Assembly (NCBI RefSeq): GCF_029840635.1
Contig: NZ_JAOCCU010000015.1
Coordinates: 62,001-126,000, forward strand
Direction: 5' to 3'
Length of the DNA stretch: 64,000 nt
From: Mitsuaria sp. GD03876
GTDB taxonomy: Bacteria; Pseudomonadota; Gammaproteobacteria; Burkholderiales; Burkholderiaceae_C
This document shows positions 56,742 through 64,000 of this stretch, one piece after another; position 1 is the stretch's first letter; every line of letters begins with the position of its first letter. Position numbers and translations under genes: made by a program. The notes under the pieces were generated by a model that saw nothing but the letters and a program-made list of their open reading frames with translations, was not told where the DNA came from and searched no databases.

Positions 56742-58781
56742 TCAGTAGTTGAGGTTGAGGGCCATCAGCTGCCCGAACACGCCGATCCAGACCACGCCGG
56801 CCAGCGCCAGCGCGACCGCCACGCTCCAGGCCCGCGACAGGCGCGAGGCGTCGACGCGGAACATCCTCCAGGCCGCCCAGAGGCCGACGATCGCCGCCGC
56901 CACCGCGAGCACGCCGCTGAGCTGCATCGCGCCGAACAGCGCGTCGTTGCCGCCGTTGTAGAGCGCGATCTCGGTGCTCAGCACCGGCTGGATGAGGACG
57001 AACCACGCCCCCAGGTACACGACGTCGACGACCACGGCGATCCGCTGCCAGCGCCGCAGCCGGCGGACCTCCGGCGTCGTGCCGCTGGTGGCGCGATCGG
57101 CCTTGCGCAGCAGCGCGCCGAACGGCCACGCGACCAGCGTGCCCAGCAGCACCAGCACCGACAGGCCCAGCACCGTCAGCGTCACCGGCGCGGAGCGCAG
57201 CACCGGCGCCTCCTGCAGCACGGAGACCGGGTTCTCGCTGTCCACCACCGTCCGGACGCCGCCGACCTCGGCGAAAGCCAGCTCCGCCGTGCCGTTCAGC
57301 TTGCGCCAGCGCTGTGGCGCGACCTCGCGGAAGGTGGCCATCTCGCCCAGCGCGCCCGACGGCGCGAGGATCGTGCCGTCCGGTTGCGCGGTGATCACCG
57401 TCTGGCTCATCAGGTAGAGCGCGCTGAGGAAGCCGTGCTCGACGCGCCGCGAGCTTTGGTAGCGCCCGGCGATCCGGGCCGCGTCCTGCGCCGCGGTGGC
57501 CAGCGCCGGCGCGTCGACGACCGGCGGCGCGGGGAAGTAGCGGTCGAAGAAGCCGTCGATCAGCGCCTTGCGCGCCAGGTACACGGCCGAGTCCTTCCCG
57601 CGGCTGTTGAAGGACACGAAGATGCCCACGCCCTCCGCCGGCAGCAGCGCCAGGTCGGAGTGGAAGACGATGGTGTCGCCGCCATGGCCCAGCAGCACGC
57701 GGCCGTTGCGGAACTCCCGGAAGAAGCCGTGCGCCATCACGGCGAAGCCCGGCGGCGCCTTCGCCGACGGCGTGGCCATCAGCGCGGCGGTGGCCGGGTT
57801 GAGGATCTCGACGCCGTCCAGCTTGCCCTGCTGCAGGTGCGCGAGCATGAAGCGCGCCATGTCCGCCGCGGTCGCGCTGCCGCTGCCGGCCGGCGCCGTG
57901 ACGACCAGCTCGAACGGCGAGGGTTCGGCATCGCTGGCCTGGCGGTAGCCCTTGGCGATGAAGGGCTCGAACGGCTTGGGCAGCGGCTGCGCCATCGTCG
58001 AGTGCCGCATGCCCAGCGGCTGGAAGACGTGGCGGTCGACATAGGTCTCGAAGGGTTCGCCCGAGACGCGCTGCACGATGTAGCCGGCCAGCGCGACGCC
58101 GTAGTTCGAGTAACCCGGCACGGTCCCCGGCGCGAACAGCATCGGCCGGGGATGCTGCTTGAGGTAGTCCTCGTTGGACGGCGCCAGCTTCGGGTCGTAG
58201 GCGAGCAGGTCCTTCAACCCCTCCTCGAAGCCGGCGGTGTGGTTCATCAGGTGCCGCAGCGTGACCGGCTGGCCGAAGGTCTGCGGGATCTTGAAGTCCA
58301 GGTAGTCGTTGACGTCGCGATCCAGGTTGAGCTTGCCCTGCTGCACCAGCTGCATCACCGCGGTCCACGTGAACAGCTTGGAGGTCGAGCCCGGCCGGAT
58401 CATCGACTTCTCCGGATCCATCGGCACCTTGGCCTTCACGTCGGCGTAGCCGTAGCCCTTCTGGACCAGCACCTTGCCGTCCTTGACGACGGACACGACG
58501 GCGCCGGCGATGTCGCCGGCCTCGAGCGAGTAGGGCACGCGGCCGTCGAGCCAGGCCGCGAGGTCCTGCGCCGTCAAGGGCACCGCCGACGCGGGCGGCG
58601 GCTCGGGCGTCTTCGGCGCGAGCGGCTTGGCCGGCGGCACCGCGGCGGGCTCGGCGGTCGCTTGTCCCGCCGTCTGCGCGGACGACGGCGAGGCCATCAG
58701 CGCCAGCGCCGTGCCGGCGGCCGCGGTGACGGTCAGGAGGCCGGCCAGGCCGGCCAGCAGGGAGGATCGAGTCGATCGCAT
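56742..58781 (-). CDS. Serine hydrolase, beta-lactamase class C family, membrane-anchored (copy A)
   Basis: Periplasmic peptidase/esterase candidate of 679 residues. A signal peptide (residues ~8-35, GLAGLLTVTAAAGTALALMA) precedes the penicillin-binding-like domain. The catalytic motifs are SxxK at 132-135 (STSK), YSN at 224-226 and HGG at 366-368. The C-terminal ~170 residues hold about four membrane helices (TLTVLGLSVLVLLGTLVAWP, IAVVVDVVYLGAWFVLIQP). It is a paralogue of the next gene upstream. GAAGGA lies before ATG 58781. Its role is probably hydrolysis of a peptide or amide taken up by the neighbouring receptor. Confidence 0.92.
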   Translation of the reverse strand: MRSTRSSLLAGLAGLLTVTAAAGTALALMASPSSAQTAGQATAEPAAVPPAKPLAPKTPEPPPASAVPLTAQDLAAWLDGRVPYSLEAGDIAGAVVSVVKDGKVLVQKGYGYADVKAKVPMDPEKSMIRPGSTSKLFTWTAVMQLVQQGKLNLDRDVNDYLDFKIPQTFGQPVTLRHLMNHTAGFEEGLKDLLAYDPKLAPSNEDYLKQHPRPMLFAPGTVPGYSNYGVALAGYIVQRVSGEPFETYVDRHVFQPLGMRHSTMAQPLPKPFEPFIAKGYRQASDAEPSPFELVVTAPAGSGSATAADMARFMLAHLQQGKLDGVEILNPATAALMATPSAKAPPGFAVMAHGFFREFRNGRVLLGHGGDTIVFHSDLALLPAEGVGIFVSFNSRGKDSAVYLARKALIDGFFDRYFPAPPVVDAPALATAAQDAARIAGRYQSSRRVEHGFLSALYLMSQTVITAQPDGTILAPSGALGEMATFREVAPQRWRKLNGTAELAFAEVGGVRTVVDSENPVSVLQEAPVLRSAPVTLTVLGLSVLVLLGTLVAWPFGALLRKADRATSGTTPEVRRLRRWQRIAVVVDVVYLGAWFVLIQPVLSTEIALYNGGNDALFGAMQLSGVLAVAAAIVGLWAAWRMFRVDASRLSRAWSVAVALALAGVVWIGVFGQLMALNLNY

Positions 58782-58807
58782 CGAGGCATTCCTTCAAAAA
58801 CGAAGCA

Positions 58808-58852
58808 GGCGCGCCGCGCGGGCGCGCCCAGTCCAGCGTCCCCGGGGACGCT
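58808..58852 (-). promoter_or_regulatory. Two stem-loops between the hydrolase genes
   Basis: Transcribed from the minus strand, AGCGTCCCCGGGGACGCT (58835-58852, perfect palindrome) is followed by GGCGCGCC / GGCGCGCC with a 5-nt loop (58808-58828). A run of five U comes 7 nt later, just before the ribosome-binding site of copy A. This could attenuate transcription into the last two genes. Confidence 0.5.
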
Positions 58853-58857
58853 CGGGC

Positions 58858-60858
58858 TCAGAAGTTCTGGTTGAAGCTCATCAGGTGGTGGGCGGCGCCG
58901 ATCGCGACCAGCACGACGAAGGCGAGGACCCAGGTCACCGCCAGCGCGCGCGTGGCCTTGCCGCCGCCGGCCCAGGCGCGGCGCGCGTGCCACAGCGACA
59001 CGATCAGCCCGCCGACGAAGGCGACGATCGTCACCAGCTGCGTCAGCGGCAGCAGCGCGCCGAGCGCCATGTCGCTCTCCAGCCGCGAGATCGCCATCGC
59101 CCACAGCGCGACCGCCAGCACCACGCCGACGTTGGCGACGCGCACCAGCGTGACGGGCCGCGCGGGCGCCGCGACGCCATGTTTGCGGCGCAACACCGAG
59201 GCCACCGGCCACAGCAGCGTCGTGAGCAGCGCCGTCACCAGCGCCAGCCCGAACAGCACCAGCGCGCCGGTGCCCGACATCGCCGGCACCGGCTCGAAGA
59301 TGAAGGCGAACACATAGGGCTCCAGGCCCCAGCGGGCGACGCGGCCGTTCTCGACGATCGCCTGCAGGCGGCGCTTGCCGTGCTCTTCCTCCCAGAGGTA
59401 GGGCCGGACCTCGCGGAACACGCTGCGCGAGCCGGCGAGCTCGATGGCCACGCGGCCGTCGTCCAGCGCCTCGACCTTCAGCGGGCTCAGCAGCTGCAGC
59501 AGCGAGAAGAAGGTCGAGTCCTCGCGGCGCGTGTTGCGGTAGGCGCCGGCCATCTGTTGCGCGTGCTGCTTGGCCGTGGCGTCGTCGACCTGGCGCGGCG
59601 TCGGCGCGCGGCGGTCGGGCAGGTAGCGGTCGGCGAAGCCCTCCAGCACGCGGTCGCGCAGCCACTTGCCCTGGCCGTTGTTGCCGCCGGAGTTCACCGA
59701 CACGAACAGCCCGATGCCATCGTCGACGAACAGCAGCAGGTCCGAATGGAACAGCACCGTGTCGCCGCCATGGCCGACGACGCGATGCCCGTTGATGTCG
59801 TGCTGGTAGAAGCCCAGCCCGATGCCCAGCAGGTCCGGCATCGGCTTGGTGAGCTGGCCATGCATCTGCTTGACCGTCTCCGGCTTGAGCAGCTGCGCGT
59901 CGCCCAGCCGGCCCTGCTGCAGGAAGGCGAGCATGAAGCGGCCCATGTCCTCGCCGGTCGCCGACAGGCTGCCCGCGGGCGGCATGCTGATGACCTCGAA
60001 GCCCTTGGCCGGCTCGCCCTGCTTCTCGTAGCCCTGCGACATCAGCGGCGCCAGCGCCGGCGGCAGCGGCTGCCGGAAGCTCGACTGGCGCATGCCCAGC
60101 GGCGTGAAGATCCGCTGCTCGACGTAGTCGTCGAAGGACAGGCCGCTGACGCGCTGCACGATGTAGCCGGCCAGCGCGGTGGCGTAGTTCGAGTAACCCG
60201 GCCGCTCGCCCGGCGCGTACAGCGTGGGCGGCACGTAGCGCTTGAGCACCTGCGCCAGGTCGGGCGTCTCCGGCTTGAAGGTGATCAGGTCGCGCGCGGT
60301 TTCCTCGAAGCCGGTGGTGTGCGTCATCACGTGGCGCAGCGTCATCGGCTTGCCGTCGCGCACCGGGATCTGGAAGTCCAGGTAGCGGTTCAGGTCGGCG
60401 TCCAGGTCCAGCTTGCCCTGCTCGACCAGCTGCATCACCGCGGTCCAGGTGAACAGCTTGGACACCGAGCCCGGCCGGAACAGCGTGCGCCGCGCGTCGA
60501 CGGGGACTTGCTTGTCCCAGTCCGCGTAGCCGTAGCCCTGCTGGATCAGCGGCTGGCCGTCCTTGACGATGACGACGACGGCGCCCGGCACCTGGGCCAG
60601 CTTCAGCGCCGCGGGCATCAGGCCGTCGAGCCAGGCTTGCGTGTCGGCCAGCGTGATCGGCCGCGCGCCCGTCGCCGCGGTGGACGGCGCCGCGGGGGCG
60701 CTGCCGGCCGTGGCGGTGGGCGGCGAGGACGCGGCCAGCGCGGGCGCGATCGCCGGCGCGGGCCGGCTCGTGGACGGCGTCTGGGCCGACGCGGGCAGGG
60801 CGGCCGCGCCGCAGGCGGCGAGCAGCGCGGCGCCGAAGCGCAGGAGCAAGGGCTTCAT
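58858..60858 (-). CDS. Serine hydrolase, beta-lactamase class C family, membrane-anchored (copy B)
   Basis: A 666-residue paralogue of copy A with the same layout. Signal region FGAALLAAC contains a possible lipobox (LAAC, Cys16), so it may be a lipoprotein. Motifs are SxxK at 131-134 (SVSK), YSN at 222-224 and HGG at 363-365. Four C-terminal hydrophobic segments end in HHLMSFNQNF, matching LMALNLNY of copy A. An Ala/Pro/Thr linker follows the signal. It starts 11 bp after the TonB-receptor stop, probably translationally coupled. Confidence 0.92.
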   Translation of the reverse strand: MKPLLLRFGAALLAACGAAALPASAQTPSTSRPAPAIAPALAASSPPTATAGSAPAAPSTAATGARPITLADTQAWLDGLMPAALKLAQVPGAVVVIVKDGQPLIQQGYGYADWDKQVPVDARRTLFRPGSVSKLFTWTAVMQLVEQGKLDLDADLNRYLDFQIPVRDGKPMTLRHVMTHTTGFEETARDLITFKPETPDLAQVLKRYVPPTLYAPGERPGYSNYATALAGYIVQRVSGLSFDDYVEQRIFTPLGMRQSSFRQPLPPALAPLMSQGYEKQGEPAKGFEVISMPPAGSLSATGEDMGRFMLAFLQQGRLGDAQLLKPETVKQMHGQLTKPMPDLLGIGLGFYQHDINGHRVVGHGGDTVLFHSDLLLFVDDGIGLFVSVNSGGNNGQGKWLRDRVLEGFADRYLPDRRAPTPRQVDDATAKQHAQQMAGAYRNTRREDSTFFSLLQLLSPLKVEALDDGRVAIELAGSRSVFREVRPYLWEEEHGKRRLQAIVENGRVARWGLEPYVFAFIFEPVPAMSGTGALVLFGLALVTALLTTLLWPVASVLRRKHGVAAPARPVTLVRVANVGVVLAVALWAMAISRLESDMALGALLPLTQLVTIVAFVGGLIVSLWHARRAWAGGGKATRALAVTWVLAFVVLVAIGAAHHLMSFNQNF

Positions 60859-60869
60859 GGGGCGGCGTT

Positions 60870-63125
60870 TCAGAAGTTGTAGGTCAGCGTGGCGCCGACG
60901 GTGCGGGGATGGGCCGGCGTGGCGCGCAGCGGGCCGCCGAAGGCGGTGAGCGCGGTGTCCGCGCCCAGGATCGCCCGCTTGTCGGTCAGGTTGCGCACGA
61001 AGGCGGCGAGCTGCCAGGCGCCGAAGTCCAGCCCCCACTGTGCGTCGACCAGCGTGTAGGCCGGCATGCCGAAGTTGGGGATGGAGGTGTTCACGGCGTC
61101 GTAGCCGGCGTTGCGCTTGCCGACGTGGCGGACCTGCAGCCCGGCGTAGGACGGCAGGCCGGCCAGCGAGAAGGCGTAGCGCGCGCCCACCGACACCGAC
61201 AGCTTGGCCGAGTTGGGCAGCCGCGAGCCCGACGGGCCCAGCGCGGGCGCGTCCTCCTTGAGCTTGCCGTCGGTCCAGGCCAGGCTGCCGTCCAGGCGCC
61301 ACTGGTCGTCCAGCGCGTAGCGCGCCGCCAGTTCCAGGCCCTTGACCTCGGCCTTGCCGGCGTTGCCCATCAGCGTGGTCGCGCCGACCGGGATCGGCTG
61401 CTGCAGCTTGCTCCAGCGGATGTCGAAGACGGCGGCCTCCAGCGACAGGCGCCGGTTCAGCAGGTCGGCCTTGTAGCCGGCCTCGTAGCTCCACAGCGAG
61501 TCCGACTTGAACGAGGTCGGCGCGCCGGGCACGACCTGGCCGTTCTCGTCGATCGCCGCCGGGTTCGGGCCGCCGGCGCGGTAGCCGCTGGCCGCGCGCA
61601 GGTAGACGCTGCTGGTCTTGTCCAGCGAGTAGCGGGCCGTGGCCAGGTAGGTGTTGGCGCGGTCCTTGGACGTCGCCGGCTCGGCGAAGTCGGGGGCGTC
61701 GTTGGTGAAGGTCTGGTAGCGCTGCTTGTTGCGCGAGAGCCGGGCGCCCAGCGTGAACGACAGCGCCGAACTCGGGTTGTAGGTGACGTCGCCGTAGACG
61801 GCGTTCTCCTCGTAGTTCGACGGCTGCGCGACACGCAGGTCGAGCGCGGCCGGATCGCCGCCGGCCTGGCCCGAGAGGCGCTGGTTGTACTTGCCGCGTT
61901 CCTTGTTGTGGTAGAGGCCGACCAGCCATTCCACGGTGCCGCGCGCCGAGGTCAGGCGCAGTTCCTGCGTCTGCTTGCGCAGCCGGCTGCGGTTGTCGAG
62001 CTGCGCGAAGTCGAAGCCCGCCGCGCCGCCCCCGACGATGTCGGTCGCGTCCAGCAGCGTGTCGCCCTCGAAGCGCTGGCTCGAGGCGATCGCGTTCAGG
62101 CGCGCCCAGCCCAGCTCGACCTCCACGTCGGCCGAGAGCTGGCGGGTGCGGATGCTGTAGGGCTCGCTGGCGGAGAGCTGGTGCGTCAGGTCGCCGTGGA
62201 TCGGCCGGCCGGTGGCGACGTCGTACTGGATGACGTCGGTGCCGTCGCGTTCGATCTTCTGGTCCAGCGCGGACAGCCGCACCTTGACCTTGGAGGTCGG
62301 CTCCAGCAGCAGCGCGACGCGGCCGCCGCGGGTGTCGCCGGCGTTGACGTGGTCGCCGGCGGCGCGGCCGACGGCCTTGACGTAGCCGCCGTCGTGGTCG
62401 TTGAAGGCGGCGATCCGCAGCCCGGCGACGCCGGCGCTCAGCGGCACGTTGAGCACCGCGTTCTCGGTGTGGCCGAGCGCGCCGCCCTTGGCGCCGCGCA
62501 CGCCCAGGCCGAGCTTGCCGGAGAACTCGTGGCTGTCGGGTTCGTTGGTGACGTACTTCAGCAGGCCGCCCATCGCGCCGGCGCCGTACAGCGTGCCTTG
62601 CGGGCCGCGCAGCAGCTCGATGTGGTGCAGGTCCAGCAGCGACATGTCCAGCGCCGCGACGGCGGCGCCGACGAAGGCGGTGCTGGAGCCGAAGGCCACT
62701 TCGTCGATGTAGGTGCCGACGGTCGGGATGCCGGCGCTGCCGACGTTGACGCCGCGGATGCTGACCTGGCCGCGGCCGGGACCGCCGTCGCTGCCGACGT
62801 CCACGCCGGGCAGGCTGCCGACGTAGTCCACCAGCGAGCCGGCGCCGGAGCGCTCCAGGCCCTCGGTGCTGATCGTCTCCACGCGCAGCGGCACGTCGCG
62901 CAGCGGCTCGCGGCGGCGGGTCGCGGTGACGGTCACCACCTCCAGCTTCTCGGCCCGGGGCGCGGCGCGTTCGCCGTCGGAAGCTGCCGGGGCCGGGGCG
63001 GCCGGCGCGGCCTGGCTCCACGCGGGTTGGCCGTGCAGCACCGCGAGGCAGGGCAGCAGCAACGGCGCGAGGGCGAAGCGTCGCGGCGTCAGGACGCGGC
63101 GGCGGGCACGGGGGGAGGCGTTCAT
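60870..63125 (-). CDS. TonB-dependent outer-membrane receptor
   Basis: A 751-residue outer-membrane transporter energised by TonB. The signal peptide (FALAPLLLPCLAVLHG, cleavage near AWSQA) is followed by a TonB-box candidate (EVVTVTATRR), a plug domain (LVDYVGSLPGVDVGSDGG, then IELLRGPQGTLYGAGAMGGL) and a 22-strand barrel ending in TVGATLTYNF with the terminal Phe. ATG 63125 has CAGGAG. No sigma/anti-sigma pair is near; control is probably by the divergent XRE-cupin gene. The ligand is likely a peptide handled by the downstream hydrolases. Confidence 0.94.
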   Translation of the reverse strand: MNASPRARRRVLTPRRFALAPLLLPCLAVLHGQPAWSQAAPAAPAPAASDGERAAPRAEKLEVVTVTATRRREPLRDVPLRVETISTEGLERSGAGSLVDYVGSLPGVDVGSDGGPGRGQVSIRGVNVGSAGIPTVGTYIDEVAFGSSTAFVGAAVAALDMSLLDLHHIELLRGPQGTLYGAGAMGGLLKYVTNEPDSHEFSGKLGLGVRGAKGGALGHTENAVLNVPLSAGVAGLRIAAFNDHDGGYVKAVGRAAGDHVNAGDTRGGRVALLLEPTSKVKVRLSALDQKIERDGTDVIQYDVATGRPIHGDLTHQLSASEPYSIRTRQLSADVEVELGWARLNAIASSQRFEGDTLLDATDIVGGGAAGFDFAQLDNRSRLRKQTQELRLTSARGTVEWLVGLYHNKERGKYNQRLSGQAGGDPAALDLRVAQPSNYEENAVYGDVTYNPSSALSFTLGARLSRNKQRYQTFTNDAPDFAEPATSKDRANTYLATARYSLDKTSSVYLRAASGYRAGGPNPAAIDENGQVVPGAPTSFKSDSLWSYEAGYKADLLNRRLSLEAAVFDIRWSKLQQPIPVGATTLMGNAGKAEVKGLELAARYALDDQWRLDGSLAWTDGKLKEDAPALGPSGSRLPNSAKLSVSVGARYAFSLAGLPSYAGLQVRHVGKRNAGYDAVNTSIPNFGMPAYTLVDAQWGLDFGAWQLAAFVRNLTDKRAILGADTALTAFGGPLRATPAHPRTVGATLTYNF

Positions 63126-63165
63126 CAGGGACTCCTGGCGAGGCGAGCGAAGTTGTGGGCGCAAG

Positions 63166-63180
63166 TTTCCAATTTGGAAA
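63166..63180. promoter_or_regulatory. Operator candidate in the divergent receptor/regulator region
   Basis: TTTCCAA-T-TTGGAAA is a perfect odd palindrome of 15 bp, 40 bp upstream of the receptor start and 119 bp before the regulator start. The surrounding patch (63166-63215) is clearly AT-richer than the genes. A 13-of-15 copy lies in the regulator's own coding sequence at 63412-63426. Confidence 0.6.
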
Positions 63181-63299
63181 AAGATTTCGTATTGGTGGAA
63201 ACCTTAGATGGTTTGGCGCGAAGCTTCAACCTCGGGAGAACGCGCTGGTTGGCCAGGGGCGCCGAGCTAAGATCGCCGCACCGTCCGCTTCTCCCGACC

Positions 63300-64000
63300 A
63301 TGGCTGCCAACGACTCGAACCTTCCCGGCGAACACATCCGCAACGTGCGACGCCGCCTGGGCCTGACGCTCAGCGACGTGAGCGGGCGGACCGGCATGGC
63401 GGTCTCGACGCTTTCCAAACTGGAAAAAGGCAACGTGTCGCTGTCCTACGACAAGCTGATGCTGCTGAGCCGGGCGCTGGGCGTGGACATGGCCGAGCTG
63501 CTGGCCGACGCGCCCGGCGCGCGGGCCGTGCCGGGCGGCGGCGGGCGGCGCATCGTGCAGCGCGCGGGCGAGGGGCAGGAGGTGGCGACGCAGAGCTACC
63601 AGCAGCGCTACCTCGCGACCGAGCTGCTGAACAAGCGCTTCACGCCGCTGATCGCCGAGGTGCGGGCGCGGACGCTGGAGGAATTCAAGGCCGAGTTCGG
63701 CGACCTGATCCGCCATCCGGGCGAGGAGTTCGCGTATGTGCTCGAGGGCGAGGTCGCCTTCCACTGCGAGCTGTACGCGCCGGTGCTGCTGCGCACCGGG
63801 GATTCGATCTACTTCGACAGCGAGATGGGGCACGCCTACCTGAAGGCGGCGGATGGCCCGTGCCGCCTGCTGGCGACCTGCGCGCCGCGCGGCAGCGGCG
63901 GGCTCGACGGCTTCAGCCAGCATTTCATCGACGCGTCCAAGCGGCTGCAGGCGCCCGCGCCGGCCCCCAAGGCCGCGAAGGCTGCTTCCGGGAAGGCGCG
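63300..64000 (+). CDS. XRE-family regulator with cupin domain (3' end outside window)
   Basis: Transcription factor, at least 233 residues, running off the window end. The N-terminal HTH_3 domain is IRNVRRRLGLTLSDVSGRTG followed by VSTLSKLEKGNVSLSYDKL. A ~40-residue linker leads to a C-terminal cupin (IRHPGEEFAYVLEGEVAFHC, RTGDSIYFDSEMGHAYLKA) that should bind a small effector. The tail becomes Ala/Pro/Lys-rich. Such regulators (SutR/PuuR type) control adjacent catabolic genes; here the divergent TonB-receptor operon is the natural target. Confidence 0.9.
   Translation, partial: MAANDSNLPGEHIRNVRRRLGLTLSDVSGRTGMAVSTLSKLEKGNVSLSYDKLMLLSRALGVDMAELLADAPGARAVPGGGGRRIVQRAGEGQEVATQSYQQRYLATELLNKRFTPLIAEVRARTLEEFKAEFGDLIRHPGEEFAYVLEGEVAFHCELYAPVLLRTGDSIYFDSEMGHAYLKAADGPCRLLATCAPRGSGGLDGFSQHFIDASKRLQAPAPAPKAAKAASGKA

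Noticed and set aside
58859-63021. 1387-residue frame spanning receptor and hydrolase B
   Set aside because: Its upstream part is an out-of-frame reading of the TonB receptor; hydrolase B has its own start at 60858.

Overview
The window comes from a GC-rich chromosome (roughly two-thirds G+C by eye) with dense, mostly co-directional gene blocks and few intergenic gaps. The flagellar operon order, the DUF1841 and DUF3460 proteins, the LivHMGF transporter next to an acyl-CoA ligase, and the minCDE locus fit a motile betaproteobacterium of the order Burkholderiales, most likely of the Roseateles/Mitsuaria/Rubrivivax type. That placement is inference from gene content, not from a search. No tRNA, rRNA, CRISPR array, insertion sequence or prophage was seen.

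Layout. 1-2295: a two-component system (sensor kinase cut by the window edge, then an OmpR-type regulator). 2333-14322 (minus): an EAL-like/HDOD protein followed upstream by flgL-K-J-I-H-G-F-E-D-C-B. Divergent from flgB is flgA, then flgM-flgN behind a good sigma-28 promoter. 16281-19247 (minus): a DUF1841 protein and a KefC/KefF potassium-efflux pair. 19309-21459 (plus): an orphan ParA-type ATPase, a MaoC-type hydratase and a LuxR-type response regulator. 21571-25851 (minus): scpA, a DUF3460 protein, metG and a bile-acid:sodium-symporter-type transporter. 25852-26615 is a gap of about 760 bp with no convincing gene but a consensus DnaA box. 26616-28660: minC-minD-minE, facing a chemotaxis receptor (28664-30205, minus).

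30464-44992 (plus) is a long catabolic stretch: acyl-CoA ligase, a substrate-binding protein with LivH-LivM-LivG-LivF, a small membrane-anchored protein, then bifunctional FadJ-type enzyme, thiolase, acyl-CoA dehydrogenase, SDR reductase and hotdog thioesterase. Together they can import an acid, activate it with CoA, beta-oxidise it and release CoA. 46343-49720 is a four-gene redox/detoxification operon. A GAACG-type palindrome upstream of the beta-oxidation genes recurs in degenerate form upstream of this operon.

The accessory part holds the most unusual material. 45017-46078 (minus) encodes an unrecognised 353-residue protein with an RPLPPIP (SH3-ligand-like) motif and five tyrosines spaced exactly 12 residues apart, four in YDVP/YDVL motifs like those of p130Cas and bacterial EPIYA-type effectors. 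It is a strong candidate for a eukaryote-directed secreted effector. 53097-54287 is a class II Fic AMP-transferase with a C-terminal winged helix and an inverted repeat abutting its start. 55267-64000 is a TonB receptor / two membrane-anchored beta-lactamase-fold hydrolases / M81 (MlrC-type) metallopeptidase locus with a divergent XRE-cupin regulator; its enzyme set resembles mlrB-mlrC of microcystin degradation and suggests uptake and hydrolysis of an unusual peptide. Several short tandem repeats (6, 8, 9 and 10 bp units) sit just after gene ends.
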